Shown here in pieces: positions 41,579 through 50,834 of a stretch of DNA of 64,000 nucleotides. The notes beneath the pieces were generated by a model that worked only from the letters and a program-made list of their open reading frames with translations, did no database searches and had not been told where the DNA came from. The translations under genes were made by a program, and so were the position numbers. Each line of letters opens with the position of its first letter. Position 1 is the first letter of the stretch. Where the stretch lies: assembly GCF_900168295.1 (NCBI RefSeq), contig NZ_FVZL01000001.1, forward strand, positions 434,001-498,000, written 5' to 3'. The DNA is from Arthrobacter sp. P2b (lineage in GTDB: Bacteria; Actinomycetota; Actinomycetes; Actinomycetales; Micrococcaceae).

Positions 41579-44500
41579 TCATCCCCGGACCTGGATCAAA
41601 GCGTCCGAGAGGTGGTTCGGTGTGCCGAAGCGGTGGGCAGTGATGCTGACGGCCTGCTCGTGCAGGAACGGCAGGAGTTCAACGCGGCCTGCCTCGGTGA
41701 CGGGGTGGGCGTAGACCGCAAGGTCAGGACGGCCGCCCGTTGCTTCGGCGAGTGCCGTGGCGTCGCCGCCGATAAGGCGGACGCGGGCACCGGACAGCCT
41801 GCCCGCCTTGGCGAGCCGGCCCGCGGAAGCCAGCCAGCCGGCGTCGGACTCCACCGTCACGTCGATATCCATCGCGGTGAGCACGGGGCGCAGCTGGGCG
41901 GGAAGCTCGACGGCGGTGGACACCGTCAGCTCCGAGCCCGCCAGAACGCCGGCTGCTACGGTCCGGACAAGGTCCGCCAGCGGCGCACCTTCGGACAGGC
42001 GGATGGTCACCGGAAGGCTGCGGTAGCGGAAGATGTTGCGTTCCGCGCTCAAGCCGGACACGTCCTTGGCGGTGCCGAACTCCTCCGCCCAGGCCTCGGC
42101 GTCGGAGGCCAGGGCGCGCTGGACGGATTCCAGCTCAGCAGGCTCCAGGGCGGCGCCGGCGGCGTTGATGATCCGGCGGACACCGGGGTGGGTGACGGCA
42201 GCCGTTGCCGTGCTGCGCGAGGAGACCCAGTCACCCAGGCCGGACAGGTAGTTGGGCCCGCCTGCCTTGGTGCCGGCGCCGACCGCCGACTTCTTCCAGC
42301 CGCCGAAGGGCTGCCGCTGCACGATGGCACCGGTGATGCCGCGGTTGACGTAGAGGTTGCCGGCCTGGATGGAGTCCAGCCAGATACCCAGCTCCTCCGG
42401 GTTCAGGGAGTGCAGGCCCGCAGTCAGGCCGTACTCGATCTGGTTCTGGATGGCGATGGCTTCCTCGAGGGTGTCGGCCGTCATCACGCCGAGCACCGGG
42501 CCGAAGAATTCGGTCAGGTGGAAGTAGGAACCGCGCTTGACGCCGTAGCGCACGCCCGGGCTCCAGAGCTTTCCGGTGTTGTCCAGCTTCTTGGGTTCAA
42601 CGGCCCAGTTTTCGCCGTCGCCCAGGGTGGTGAGGGCGTTCAGGAGCTTGCCGTTGGCAGGCTCGATGATGGGCCCCATCTGGCTCGTGGGATCCTCCGG
42701 GTAGCCCACCTTCAGGGAGGTGACGGCGTCGATCAGCTGGTTGTGGAACCGCTTGGACTTGGCCACGGAGCCCACCAGGATCACCAGTGAGGCGGCGGAG
42801 CACTTCTGGCCGGCGTGGCCGAACGCGGAGTAGGCCACGTCCTTGGCTGCCAGGTCCAGGTCTGCACTGGGGGTGACGATGATGGCGTTCTTGCCACTGG
42901 TCTCGGCCAGCAGCGGCAGGTCCTGCCGGAAGGACCGGAACAGTTCGGCCGTTTCATAGCCGCCGGTAAGGATCACGCGGTCCACGGCCGGGTGCGAGAT
43001 CAGCTGCTTGCCGAGTTCCCGTTCGCCGAGCTGGACCATGGTGAGGACGTCCTTTGGAACGCCTGCTTCCCAGAGGGCTTCGATCATTACGGCGCCGCTG
43101 CGGGCGGCCTGCTTGGCAGGCTTGATCACGACGGCGGAGCCGGCGGCGAGTGCCGCGAGGGTGGAGCCGGCCGGAATGGCGACCGGGAAGTTCCATGGCG
43201 GCGTCACTACGGTGAGCTTCGCGGGAACGAACGTGGCGCCGTCGACCTTTTCCAGCTTGCGGGCCGACTCGGCGTAGTAGTGGGCAAAGTCCACTGCCTC
43301 GCTGACCTCGGGGTCACCCTGGTCGATGGTCTTGCCGGTCTCGCTGGCCATGACCTCGAGCAGGTCCGCCCGGCGGGCCTCCAGGACGTCGCCGGCACGG
43401 TGCAGGATCTCGGCCCGCTCGTCGCCGGAAAGCTGGCCCCAGGCCTTGCCCTTGTCCAGGGCGGTCTGGATGACGGTGTTGAGTGTGGCCTCGTCCTTGA
43501 TGGATGCTGCCGCCACCGATGCGTTGCCGAGGGTGGAGGACGGGACGCGCTCCAGGATGGCCCGGCCCCAGTTGCGGTTGGCCGGCAGGGACGGATCCGT
43601 GTCGGGGGTGTTGTCGAAGCCCCCGTGCGGCATCGGGGCCGGGGGCAGGCTGCGGTCCTGGCGGCGGTTCGGCAGGGGAACGCTGTTGTCCAGGGCCTCC
43701 AGCGAGGAGAGGAAGCGCTGCTTTTCACGTTCGAAGAGGGCTTCGTTTTCGCTGAGTTCGAACACGGCGGACATGAAGTTGTCCTGGCTGGCGCCCTCTT
43801 CGAGGCGGCGGATCAGGTAGGCGATGGCGACGTCGAACTCGGACGGGTGCACCACGGGTGTGTAGAGCAGCAGCGAGCCGACGTCCTTCTTGACCGCTTC
43901 AGCCTGGCCCTGGGCCATGCCCAGCAGCATTTCGAATTCGATGCCGGATTCCACGCCGCGCTGCTTGGCCAGGAGCCAGGCGAAGGCGATGTCGAACAGG
44001 TTGTGGCCGGCGACGCCGATCCGGATGTTCTTGATGCGCTCCGGGTGCAGGGAGTAGTTGATGACGCTCTTGTAGCTGGTGTCGGAGTCCTGCTTGGTGC
44101 CCCAGGTGGCCAGCGGCCAGTCGTGGAGGGAGGACTCCACCTGCTCCATGGGCAGGTTGGCGCCCTTGACCACGCGCACCTTGATGCCGGCACCCCCGTT
44201 GGCGCGGCGTTCGGCAGCCCAGTCCTGCAGGCGGATCATGGCGGAGAGTGCATCCGGGAGGTAAGCCTGGAGCACGATGCCGGCCTCGAGGTTCTTGAAC
44301 TCCGGCTTGTCCAGGATCCGGGTGAAGACCGCGATGGTCATGTCCAGGTCCTTGTACTCCTCCATGTCCAGGTTGATGAACTTGGCCTTCCCGCCATCGC
44401 GGGCAAAGGAGGCGGCGCGCTGGAACAGCGGGGTGAGCTTCTCGACGACGTGTTCCACTGCTTCGTCGAAGGCCCAGGCGGAGTGCGGTGCCACGGTGGA

Positions 44501-45097
44501 GGAGACCTTGATGGAGACGTAGTCGACGTCGGGGCGTGCCAGCAGGGTGTGCGTTCCTTCGAGCCGGCGGGAGGCTTCGTGCTCGCCAAGGACGGCCTCG
44601 CCCAGGAGGTTGACGTTGAGCTTGACGCCGTCCTTGCGGATCTTGGCGATGGCCGGGCCCAGCTTGGCGTCGGTGGCGTCCACGATCAGGTGGCCCACCA
44701 TTTCGCGGAGGACCTTGCGGGCGACGGGGATGACAACCTGCGGCAGGACCGGTGCCATGGTGCCACCCAGCTGCACCGCGCTGCGCATGTACCAGGGCAG
44801 GAACGCGGGAACCTTGGGGGCCAGGGCGGCGAGGTTGCGGGCGGCGACGTTCAGGTCTTCGGGACGGACCACGCCGTCCACGAACCCGACCGTGAATTCC
44901 AGGCCGTTGGGGTCCTTCAGGACGCCGGCCAGCTGCTCGGCGGAGGCGTCGACGGGAACCTTCGCAGCCTCGGTCAGCCAGCGGCGGACCAGGGCGACGG
45001 CGTCATTGGCCAGTGCTTTGGCCTGGGGCACGTCGACATCGACGGTCTGCGGCGCGATGCCGGTTGCAACTGCCGGTTCCATTGCAATGTGGGTCAT
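41579..45097 (-). CDS. putA: Proline dehydrogenase / glutamate semialdehyde dehydrogenase (PutA)
   Basis: About 1172 residues from the ATG at 45097. A flavin-dependent proline dehydrogenase half (about 60-450, including VRVVKGANLPMEQV, YDLKxxx-like GVAGHNLFDIAFAWLL) is followed by an aldehyde dehydrogenase (about 500-1000) with LLAETSGKNAI (general-base glutamate) and catalytic Cys near residue 766 in GQKCSAAS. A C-terminal ALDH-like extra domain closes it. It oxidises proline to glutamate. There is no N-terminal ribbon-helix-helix, so it is not an autorepressor; regulation should come from elsewhere. Confidence 0.96.
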   Translation of the reverse strand: MTHIAMEPAVATGIAPQTVDVDVPQAKALANDAVALVRRWLTEAAKVPVDASAEQLAGVLKDPNGLEFTVGFVDGVVRPEDLNVAARNLAALAPKVPAFLPWYMRSAVQLGGTMAPVLPQVVIPVARKVLREMVGHLIVDATDAKLGPAIAKIRKDGVKLNVNLLGEAVLGEHEASRRLEGTHTLLARPDVDYVSIKVSSTVAPHSAWAFDEAVEHVVEKLTPLFQRAASFARDGGKAKFINLDMEEYKDLDMTIAVFTRILDKPEFKNLEAGIVLQAYLPDALSAMIRLQDWAAERRANGGAGIKVRVVKGANLPMEQVESSLHDWPLATWGTKQDSDTSYKSVINYSLHPERIKNIRIGVAGHNLFDIAFAWLLAKQRGVESGIEFEMLLGMAQGQAEAVKKDVGSLLLYTPVVHPSEFDVAIAYLIRRLEEGASQDNFMSAVFELSENEALFEREKQRFLSSLEALDNSVPLPNRRQDRSLPPAPMPHGGFDNTPDTDPSLPANRNWGRAILERVPSSTLGNASVAAASIKDEATLNTVIQTALDKGKAWGQLSGDERAEILHRAGDVLEARRADLLEVMASETGKTIDQGDPEVSEAVDFAHYYAESARKLEKVDGATFVPAKLTVVTPPWNFPVAIPAGSTLAALAAGSAVVIKPAKQAARSGAVMIEALWEAGVPKDVLTMVQLGERELGKQLISHPAVDRVILTGGYETAELFRSFRQDLPLLAETSGKNAIIVTPSADLDLAAKDVAYSAFGHAGQKCSAASLVILVGSVAKSKRFHNQLIDAVTSLKVGYPEDPTSQMGPIIEPANGKLLNALTTLGDGENWAVEPKKLDNTGKLWSPGVRYGVKRGSYFHLTEFFGPVLGVMTADTLEEAIAIQNQIEYGLTAGLHSLNPEELGIWLDSIQAGNLYVNRGITGAIVQRQPFGGWKKSAVGAGTKAGGPNYLSGLGDWVSSRSTATAAVTHPGVRRIINAAGAALEPAELESVQRALASDAEAWAEEFGTAKDVSGLSAERNIFRYRSLPVTIRLSEGAPLADLVRTVAAGVLAGSELTVSTAVELPAQLRPVLTAMDIDVTVESDAGWLASAGRLAKAGRLSGARVRLIGGDATALAEATGGRPDLAVYAHPVTEAGRVELLPFLHEQAVSITAHRFGTPNHLSDALIQVRG

Positions 45098-45142
45098 GGC
45101 TTTTCTCGTTCTTTCCTGGGGATTCAAGGAGGTCTTAGAACC

Positions 45143-45170
45143 AGTATGAGCTTGCTGTCACATAAGATAA
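45143..45170 (-). promoter_or_regulatory. putA promoter
   Basis: On the minus strand, TTATCT (45170-45165), a 16-base spacer, CATACT (45148-45143). The same hexamers and spacing occur before the APC permease gene. The expected leader to the ATG is about 40 bases. Confidence 0.6.
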
Positions 45171-45174
45171 AGCG

Positions 45175-45206
45175 ATGTTTTCTAAGCAATACAGGTTAGA
45201 AAACAT
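45175..45206. promoter_or_regulatory. 11-bp inverted repeat upstream of putA promoter
   Basis: ATGTTTTCTAA (45175-45185), a 10-base centre, TTAGAAAACAT (45196-45206): a perfect 11-bp inverted repeat in AT-rich DNA, ending just upstream of the putA -35. An activator site for proline control is likely; the regulator is not in this window. Confidence 0.6.
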
Positions 45207-45273
45207 GAAGCTTTTGGAGCCTCTTGAAGGGCGTCCCCATCCGCCCGCAACACGCCTGATGCGCTCTATCCCT

Positions 45274-45307
45274 GTTCGTCTTTCGAACATTTGTACGTTC
45301 AATGAAC
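45274..45307. promoter_or_regulatory. Twin palindromes before AAHS-type MFS gene
   Basis: GTTCG-TCTTT-CGAAC (45274-45288) and GTTCA-A-TGAAC (45297-45307) sit 105-140 bases before the MFS start. Similar GTTC/GAAC dyads are used by IclR- and GntR-type regulators of aromatic catabolism. The rest of 45098-45412 shows no gene. Confidence 0.4.
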
Positions 45308-45412
45308 TGCGCTGTACTCTGACTGACCGTAAGCATGCCGCAGGTCACCTCACCGTGTGTCAGGGCTCTCAGCCGGCTGCGCTCCCATCTGTCCCTAATC
45401 AATGAGGATTCC

Positions 45413-46630
45413 ATGACAACTTCCCCCTCCACCTCCCCGTCACGGTGGCCCGTGTGGCTCTGCTGGCTGGCAATGGTCCTGGACGGTTTTGACCTCGTGG
45501 TGCTTGGCACCGTCATCCCCACCCTCATCAAGACGGGCGAACTGGGCTTCGACGCCGTAGGCGCAACGTTCGTCGCCACCATTTCTCTCGTGGGTGTGGG
45601 CCTGGGAGCACTCTTCATCGCCCCGCTCTCCGACCGCTTCGGGCGCCGCAACCTGCTGATTGCATGCGTACTCTGGTTCTCGATTTTCACCCTGGCGGTG
45701 GTGTGGGCACCGAACGTCGCCGTATTTGGTGCCTTCCGGCTTCTTGCAGGGGCCGGCCTCGGGGCCTGCCTTCCGGCTGCCCTTGCCTACATGAACGACT
45801 ATGCCCCGGCAGGTTCCGCCGGCAAGTCCACCACCCGCACCATGACGGGATACCACGTGGGCGCCGTGGCCACCGCCTTCCTTGCATTGATCGTTATTCC
45901 GGACTGGCGCACCATGTTCGTGGTGGGCGGCATCGCCGGCCTGGTCCTCCTCCCGTTCCTGTGGTTCAAACTTCCCGAGACCCTGCCCTCCGTCCGGACT
46001 GCAAGGACGGAGGAGCGGACCGGATTCCGGGATCTGGCCAAAAAGCCCTACCCCCTGGTCGCCGCGGCGATTGCTGCAGCCTCATTCATGGGCCTGCTGC
46101 TGGTCTATGGCCTGAATACCTGGCTTCCCCAGCTCATGGCCTCCGCCGGTTACCCCGTCAGCGCAGGGCTGTCCCTGCTCCTGGTCCTGAACCTTGGTGC
46201 CGTTGCCGGGCTCATCATCGCCGGCGTCCTGGCGGACAAGCACGGCACCAAACCCATCGTGCTGCTGTGGTTCGGCCTTTCGGCGGTGTGCCTCGCCCTC
46301 CTGAGCATCAAGGTGGACAACGCAATCCTGCTTAACGCCCTGGTCTTCGTCACGGGGGTGTTTGTCTTCAGTTCCCAGGTGCTCGTGTACGCCTGGGTCA
46401 GCCAGCTGTTCCCGGCCCGCCTTCGCGCAACGGCACTCGGATTCGCCGCAGGCGTGGGGCGTATCGGCGCCATCGCCGGACCTGCCGTGACAGGCGGGCT
46501 GGTTGCAGCAGGTATCGCCTACCCCTGGGGGTTCTACATCTTTGCTACGGCCGGCGCCCTCGCCGTGGTTGCGCTGCTGGCGGTTCCGCACTCCATGGCT
46601 GCCAGCCATGAGAACGCCGTCACCCAGTAG
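45413..46630 (+). CDS. AAHS-family MFS transporter
   Basis: A 405-residue, 12-helix transporter; the ATG at 45413 has TGAGGA upstream and is preferred to a longer frame. DGFDLVVLGTVIPTL near 23 is the conserved acidic motif of aromatic-acid/H+ symporters, and LSDRFGRRNLLI the MFS loop 2-3 signature. Likely imports an aromatic or small organic acid; the actual substrate cannot be told. Divergent from putA. Confidence 0.9.
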   Translation: MTTSPSTSPSRWPVWLCWLAMVLDGFDLVVLGTVIPTLIKTGELGFDAVGATFVATISLVGVGLGALFIAPLSDRFGRRNLLIACVLWFSIFTLAVVWAPNVAVFGAFRLLAGAGLGACLPAALAYMNDYAPAGSAGKSTTRTMTGYHVGAVATAFLALIVIPDWRTMFVVGGIAGLVLLPFLWFKLPETLPSVRTARTEERTGFRDLAKKPYPLVAAAIAAASFMGLLLVYGLNTWLPQLMASAGYPVSAGLSLLLVLNLGAVAGLIIAGVLADKHGTKPIVLLWFGLSAVCLALLSIKVDNAILLNALVFVTGVFVFSSQVLVYAWVSQLFPARLRATALGFAAGVGRIGAIAGPAVTGGLVAAGIAYPWGFYIFATAGALAVVALLAVPHSMAASHENAVTQ

Positions 46631-46653
46631 GCCTGCAGCCCGGAAACCAAAAA

Positions 46654-46690
46654 AACCCTTTCCCACAGGACTGTGGGAAAGGGTTCTTTT
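46654..46690. terminator. Bidirectional terminator
   Basis: AACCCTTTCCCACAG, a 2-base loop, CTGTGGGAAAGGGTT, with a T-rich tract on the right and an A-rich tract on the left. It ends the MFS gene and, on the other strand, the APC permease gene. Confidence 0.93.
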
Positions 46691-46758
46691 ATTTCCGCCC
46701 AATGCGAGAGGGCGTCGCGTGAAAACTTGCGGAAGCTGAGAGAGCGTCCCGGGGCCGG

Positions 46759-48222
46759 TCAGCGGAGGGGGCGGTGCATCTCCACGATCTCCTCGTGCCG
46801 CGGGCTGGCGGGGTTCATCAGGGAGTTCTTCTTGCCGTAGAAGAAGTAGATCGCCAGGCCCACCACCAGCCACACCCCAAAGCGTGCCCAGGTTTCCCAG
46901 TGGAGCTGGAACATCAGGAAGGCCGATGCCAGGACGCCGAAGGCCGGAATGACAGGCATCAGCGGCAGGCGGAAGGTGCGCGGCGCGTCGGGCCTCTTGT
47001 AGCGGAACACGATCACGGAGAAACAGACCACAACGAACGCCGCCAGAATGCCGATGTTCGTCAGGTCAGCAACAGCCTTGATGGGGAAGACGCCCGCCAG
47101 CAGGGCCGAGGCGACGCCGGCGATCCAGGTGACGCGCTGCGGGGTGCCGTGGCGGTCGGTCTTGGCGAACCAGCCGGGCAGCAGGCCGTCGCGGCTCATG
47201 GAGAACCAGACGCGGGTGACGCCCAGGAGGAAGGTCAGCATCACGGTAAGGATGGACAGGACGGCGAACACGGAGATGATCGTGGCGATCACCGGCAGGC
47301 CCACACCCGTGAAGGCCGAGGCGAAACCGGCCGTGGGGTCGATGTCCTTGTAGTTCTGCATGCCGGTCAGCACCAGCGTGGCGGCTACATAAAGCAGCAT
47401 GGCAATGATCAGCGACAGGATGATGGCCTTGGGCATGTGCTTCTTGCCGTCCTTAGCCTCTTCGGCGGCGGTGCTCATGGCGTCGTAGCCGAAGACGGCG
47501 AAGAAGACGGTGGCTGCGCCGGCCAGGACGGGGCCGAAGCCGCTGGGCATGAACGGGTTGTAGTTGTTGGTGTCGATGTAGAAGACGCCCAGTCCGATGA
47601 TGAAAAGGATCAGGAGGACCTTGATGGCCACGGCCACGAGCTCGAACCGGCCAAACGCCTTGGTACCGCGGGAAAGGATCCAGGTCACCAGGAGGCACAC
47701 CACGATGGCTGGGATGTTCACGATGCCGCCCCGGCCCTCGTCGGCGGTGGAGGTCATCCAGAGGGGCATGTTGATGCCGATGCCGGAGAGGAAGGCGTCG
47801 AAGTAGCCGGAGATGCCGATGGCCACCACGGCCACGATGGCGATGTATTCCAGCAGGAGGTCCCAGCCGATGAACCAGCCGATAATTTCGCCCAGGGCCA
47901 CGTAGCCGTAGGTGTAGGCGGAACCGGCGCGCGGGATCATTCCCGCGAACTCCGCGTAGGACAGTGCAGCTGCTGCGGACGCAAGCCCGGCAACAAGGAA
48001 CGAGATCAGCACAGCCGGCCCCACTCCGGGTGCGCTTTCACTTCCGGCGGCCACCAGCCCCGCGAGGGAGAAGATGCCGACGCCGATGATGCCGCCTACG
48101 CCAATGGCGGTCAGCTGCCACAGCCCGAGTGACTTGAAGAGGCCACTGTGTTTGTTCTCTTCCTCAATGTCGTCGATGGGCTTGCGCCGCATGACCGACT
48201 GGCTCATATCTCTAGTACTCAT
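46759..48222 (-). CDS. APC-family amino acid permease
   Basis: About 487 residues from the ATG at 48222, which has AGGAG 9 bases upstream. Twelve helices plus the CAT-like extra: LGLWQLTAIGVGGIIGVGIFSLAG (in pieces near 30-55), SYAEFAGMIPRAGSAYTYGYVALGE near 110, GYDAMSTAAEEAKDGKKHMP near 240 typical of CAT/YfnA cationic-type permeases. Likely imports an amino acid by proton symport. The divergent LysR gene and palindromic site suggest specific control. Confidence 0.94.
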   Translation of the reverse strand: MSTRDMSQSVMRRKPIDDIEEENKHSGLFKSLGLWQLTAIGVGGIIGVGIFSLAGLVAAGSESAPGVGPAVLISFLVAGLASAAAALSYAEFAGMIPRAGSAYTYGYVALGEIIGWFIGWDLLLEYIAIVAVVAIGISGYFDAFLSGIGINMPLWMTSTADEGRGGIVNIPAIVVCLLVTWILSRGTKAFGRFELVAVAIKVLLILFIIGLGVFYIDTNNYNPFMPSGFGPVLAGAATVFFAVFGYDAMSTAAEEAKDGKKHMPKAIILSLIIAMLLYVAATLVLTGMQNYKDIDPTAGFASAFTGVGLPVIATIISVFAVLSILTVMLTFLLGVTRVWFSMSRDGLLPGWFAKTDRHGTPQRVTWIAGVASALLAGVFPIKAVADLTNIGILAAFVVVCFSVIVFRYKRPDAPRTFRLPLMPVIPAFGVLASAFLMFQLHWETWARFGVWLVVGLAIYFFYGKKNSLMNPASPRHEEIVEMHRPLR

Positions 48223-48299
48223 CAGGAACTCCTGCTTGGGGTGCGACCCCGCCGCGGCACGCCGAAAATCGGCTGTGACGGGGGTAACTCGGTCCCAAC

Positions 48300-48327
48300 A
48301 GTATGCAAGCATGCTTGCATTAGATAA
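48300..48327 (-). promoter_or_regulatory. APC permease promoter with embedded palindrome
   Basis: On the minus strand, TTATCT (48327-48322), 16 bases, CATACT (48305-48300). The perfect 18-bp palindrome ATGCAAGCATGCTTGCAT (48303-48320) fills the spacer and touches the -10, an ideal repressor or LysR control site. Hexamers and spacing match the putA promoter. Confidence 0.65.
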
Positions 48328-48375
48328 AGTGACTACTTCTAACCTATATTCGTTAGTTTCGGTAAGGAATTCCTC

Positions 48376-49290
48376 ATGCTTGATGTCCGCAGGCTTCGGC
48401 TGCTCCGGGAATTAAGCATCCGCGGGACCCTTGCGGAGGTGGCGGACGCACTGCAGTACAGCCCGTCGTCGGTATCGCAGCAGCTTGCCCTCCTGGAAAA
48501 GGAGGTGGGTGTGGAGCTGCTCCGGAAAACCGGCCGGCGGGTGCAGCTGACGCCGCAGGCTGAAGTCCTGGTGGCCCACACGGAGCAGCTGCTCCAGACG
48601 ATGGAGCAGGCCGAGGCGGACCTGGCGGCGTCACTGACCACCGTCACCGGAACCGTGCGGATCGCCGTGTTCCAGTCGGCAGCCCTGGCGCTGATGCCGG
48701 ACACCCTCACACGGATGTCCACTACCTACCCCGAGGTCCGGATCGAGATGATTCAGCGCGAGCCCGAAACGGCGCTTCACGAGACGTGGGCACGGGACTT
48801 CGACCTGGTGATCGCCGAGCAGTACCCGGGACACGCCGCGCCGCGTTATCCGGAGCTGGACCGCGTACGCCTGACCAAGGATGCCATCCGGCTGGCAGTT
48901 CCCCCGGCGTCCGACGGCGGCCCGGCCATCCGTGGGCTGGCCGACACCGCGGAACTGGCCTGGGTCATGGAGCCGCGGGGTGCTGCGTCGCGCCACTGGG
49001 CGGAGCAGGCGTGCCGCAGTGCCGGTTTCGAACCGGACGTCCGCTTCGAAACCGCGGACCTGCAGGCCCAGATCCGGCTGATTGAGTCCGGCAACGCGGT
49101 GGCCCTGATGCCGGACCTGGTGTGGACCGGGCGCGGCACCTCTGCCCAGCTGCTGGAGCTTCCGGGCAAGCCGCACCGCACGGTTTTCACCTCGGTGCGC
49201 CGTTCAAGCGCGCAGCGGCCTGCCATCCTCGCAGCCCGCGAAACCCTGGCAGCGGCCGCGGCGGCCGTGGCGCGGGACGACGCCGCGTAA
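48376..49290 (+). CDS. LysR-family regulator (divergent from APC permease)
   Basis: A 304-residue protein; AAGGAA upstream of the ATG. HTH at about 2-60 (RRLRLLRELSIRGTLAEVADALQYSPSSVSQQLALLEKE in pieces), effector domain 90-300. Its promoter region shares the 18-bp palindrome with the permease gene, so it probably controls that permease and itself. Ligand likely the transported amino acid; inferred. Confidence 0.93.
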   Translation: MLDVRRLRLLRELSIRGTLAEVADALQYSPSSVSQQLALLEKEVGVELLRKTGRRVQLTPQAEVLVAHTEQLLQTMEQAEADLAASLTTVTGTVRIAVFQSAALALMPDTLTRMSTTYPEVRIEMIQREPETALHETWARDFDLVIAEQYPGHAAPRYPELDRVRLTKDAIRLAVPPASDGGPAIRGLADTAELAWVMEPRGAASRHWAEQACRSAGFEPDVRFETADLQAQIRLIESGNAVALMPDLVWTGRGTSAQLLELPGKPHRTVFTSVRRSSAQRPAILAARETLAAAAAAVARDDAA

Positions 49291-49383
49291 CCACCCGCCG
49301 TCGTACGTTGTCTCCGGCGGGTCCTGCCAAGTGTTCCCTGCGTCACTGCGGGGAAGCGGGGCCGGCGCTAGACTTGTGCCGTT

Positions 49384-49809
49384 ATGAATCGAACAATGTT
49401 CAAGTCCAAAATCCACCGGGCCACCGTCACGCACGCCGACCTGCACTATGTAGGTTCGGTCACCGTTGACCTGGACCTGCTGGATGCTGCCGACATCCTT
49501 CCCGGTGAGCTCGTGTCCATTGTGGACGTCACCAACGGCGCCCGCCTGGAGACGTACACCATCGCGGGCGAGCGCGGCTCCGGCGTCATCGGCATCAACG
49601 GTGCAGCGGCGCACCTTATGCATGAGAACGACATTGTCATCCTGATTACCTACGCACAGATGACCTCCGAGGAAGCCAAGGCGTACGAGCCCCGGGTGGT
49701 CCACGTGGACGAGAACAACAAGGTCATCCAGCTGGGCAACGACCCCGCGGAGGGGCTCACCCCCGGGATGATGCGTCCGCCGTTCGCCCTTAACAACGCC
49801 GCACTCTAA
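49384..49809 (+). CDS. panD: Aspartate 1-decarboxylase
   Basis: A 141-residue proenzyme. Self-cleavage occurs between G24 and S25 in HYVGSVTVD, giving the pyruvoyl cofactor. The invariant tyrosine in VILITYAQM and GINGAAAHL are present. It makes beta-alanine for pantothenate and CoA. Single gene here, not with panB/panC. TAGACT lies 9 bases before the ATG with no Shine-Dalgarno, so a very short leader is possible. Confidence 0.97.
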   Translation: MNRTMFKSKIHRATVTHADLHYVGSVTVDLDLLDAADILPGELVSIVDVTNGARLETYTIAGERGSGVIGINGAAAHLMHENDIVILITYAQMTSEEAKAYEPRVVHVDENNKVIQLGNDPAEGLTPGMMRPPFALNNAAL

Positions 49810-49861
49810 CCCGGAGCGTGAGCCCCGGTAGACAACTCCGCCGCGCCCGGCAGGTTGCCCC

Positions 49862-50788
49862 GTGCTAGGAGTGCTGGCGGGCTTCTTTGTGGTGTGGTGC
49901 ATCATCCTGGTGGGCTGGTTTGTGGGCCGGCGGAAAATCCTCGGAGACAACGCCCGCCAGGTCCTTAGCTCCCTCACTTTCTTCGTTGCCAGCCCGGCGC
50001 TGCTCTTCGAAACGCTGAGCAAGGCCCGCCTGCAGGAAGTCTTCGCGGAACCACTGCTGGTGACGGCGGTGGCCGCCATGGCCACCGCCGTCATCTTTTT
50101 TACCCTCGCCAAGTTCTGGCTGAAACGCTCACTGCCCGAATCCCTGATGTCCTCCATGGCGGCGTCGCTGGCCAACTCGGCGAACCTCGGCATCCCCATC
50201 GCCGTCTACGTCCTGGGCGATGCCAGCTATGTGGCCCCGCTGCTGATTTTCCAGCTCGCCTTCTTCACCCCGCTGTTCCTGATGATCCTGGATTCGAGCA
50301 CAAGCTCGCACCGCACCACTCCCCTCAGTTTTATCGTGATGATCCTGCGGAACCCCATGATCGTGGGTTCGGCGCTGGGCCTGGTGGTTGCCGGGACCGG
50401 CTTCCAGGTTCCGGCGCTGGTCATGGAACCCATCCACCTGATCGGCGGGGCCGCGATCCCCGCGATGCTGATCGCGTTCGGGATGAGCCTTAACGGCAGC
50501 CGGCCACTGCAGGCCGCGGCGGCCCGGCGCGTGGACACCCTGCTCGCGAGCGGCTTCAAGCTGGCCGTCCAGCCGGCACTGGCGTACCTTTTCGCCCGGT
50601 TTGCCCTGGGGATGGACGGCCATGCCCTGTTCGCGGTGGTGGTGACCTCGGCGCTGCCAACCGCGCAGAACGTCTTCGTGGCCGCCAGCCGTTACAAGAC
50701 CGGACTTACAGTGGCAAAGGACACCGTCCTGATTACCACCATCGTGGCTGTGCCTGCGATGATCGGCGTCGCGCTGCTGCTCACGTAG
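49862..50788 (+). CDS. AEC-family transporter
   Basis: A 308-residue, about 10-helix protein of the auxin efflux carrier family (FVVWCIILVGWFVGRRKIL, ANSANLGIPIAVYVLGD, AFGMSLNGSRPL, TSALPTAQNVFVAASRY). The GTG at 49862 begins it. AEC carriers export organic anions or metabolites; substrate unknown. It lies 46 bases before an FAD oxidase, same strand, so co-transcription is possible. Confidence 0.9.
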   Translation: MLGVLAGFFVVWCIILVGWFVGRRKILGDNARQVLSSLTFFVASPALLFETLSKARLQEVFAEPLLVTAVAAMATAVIFFTLAKFWLKRSLPESLMSSMAASLANSANLGIPIAVYVLGDASYVAPLLIFQLAFFTPLFLMILDSSTSSHRTTPLSFIVMILRNPMIVGSALGLVVAGTGFQVPALVMEPIHLIGGAAIPAMLIAFGMSLNGSRPLQAAAARRVDTLLASGFKLAVQPALAYLFARFALGMDGHALFAVVVTSALPTAQNVFVAASRYKTGLTVAKDTVLITTIVAVPAMIGVALLLT

Positions 50789-50834
50789 GAACGCACCGAC
50801 TGCACAACCAGACCGAGAGAGCAATTGGAGAACC

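Noticed and set aside
42815..45199. A 794-codon frame opposite putA
   Set aside because: Shadow of PutA, which has intact dehydrogenase motifs on the other strand.
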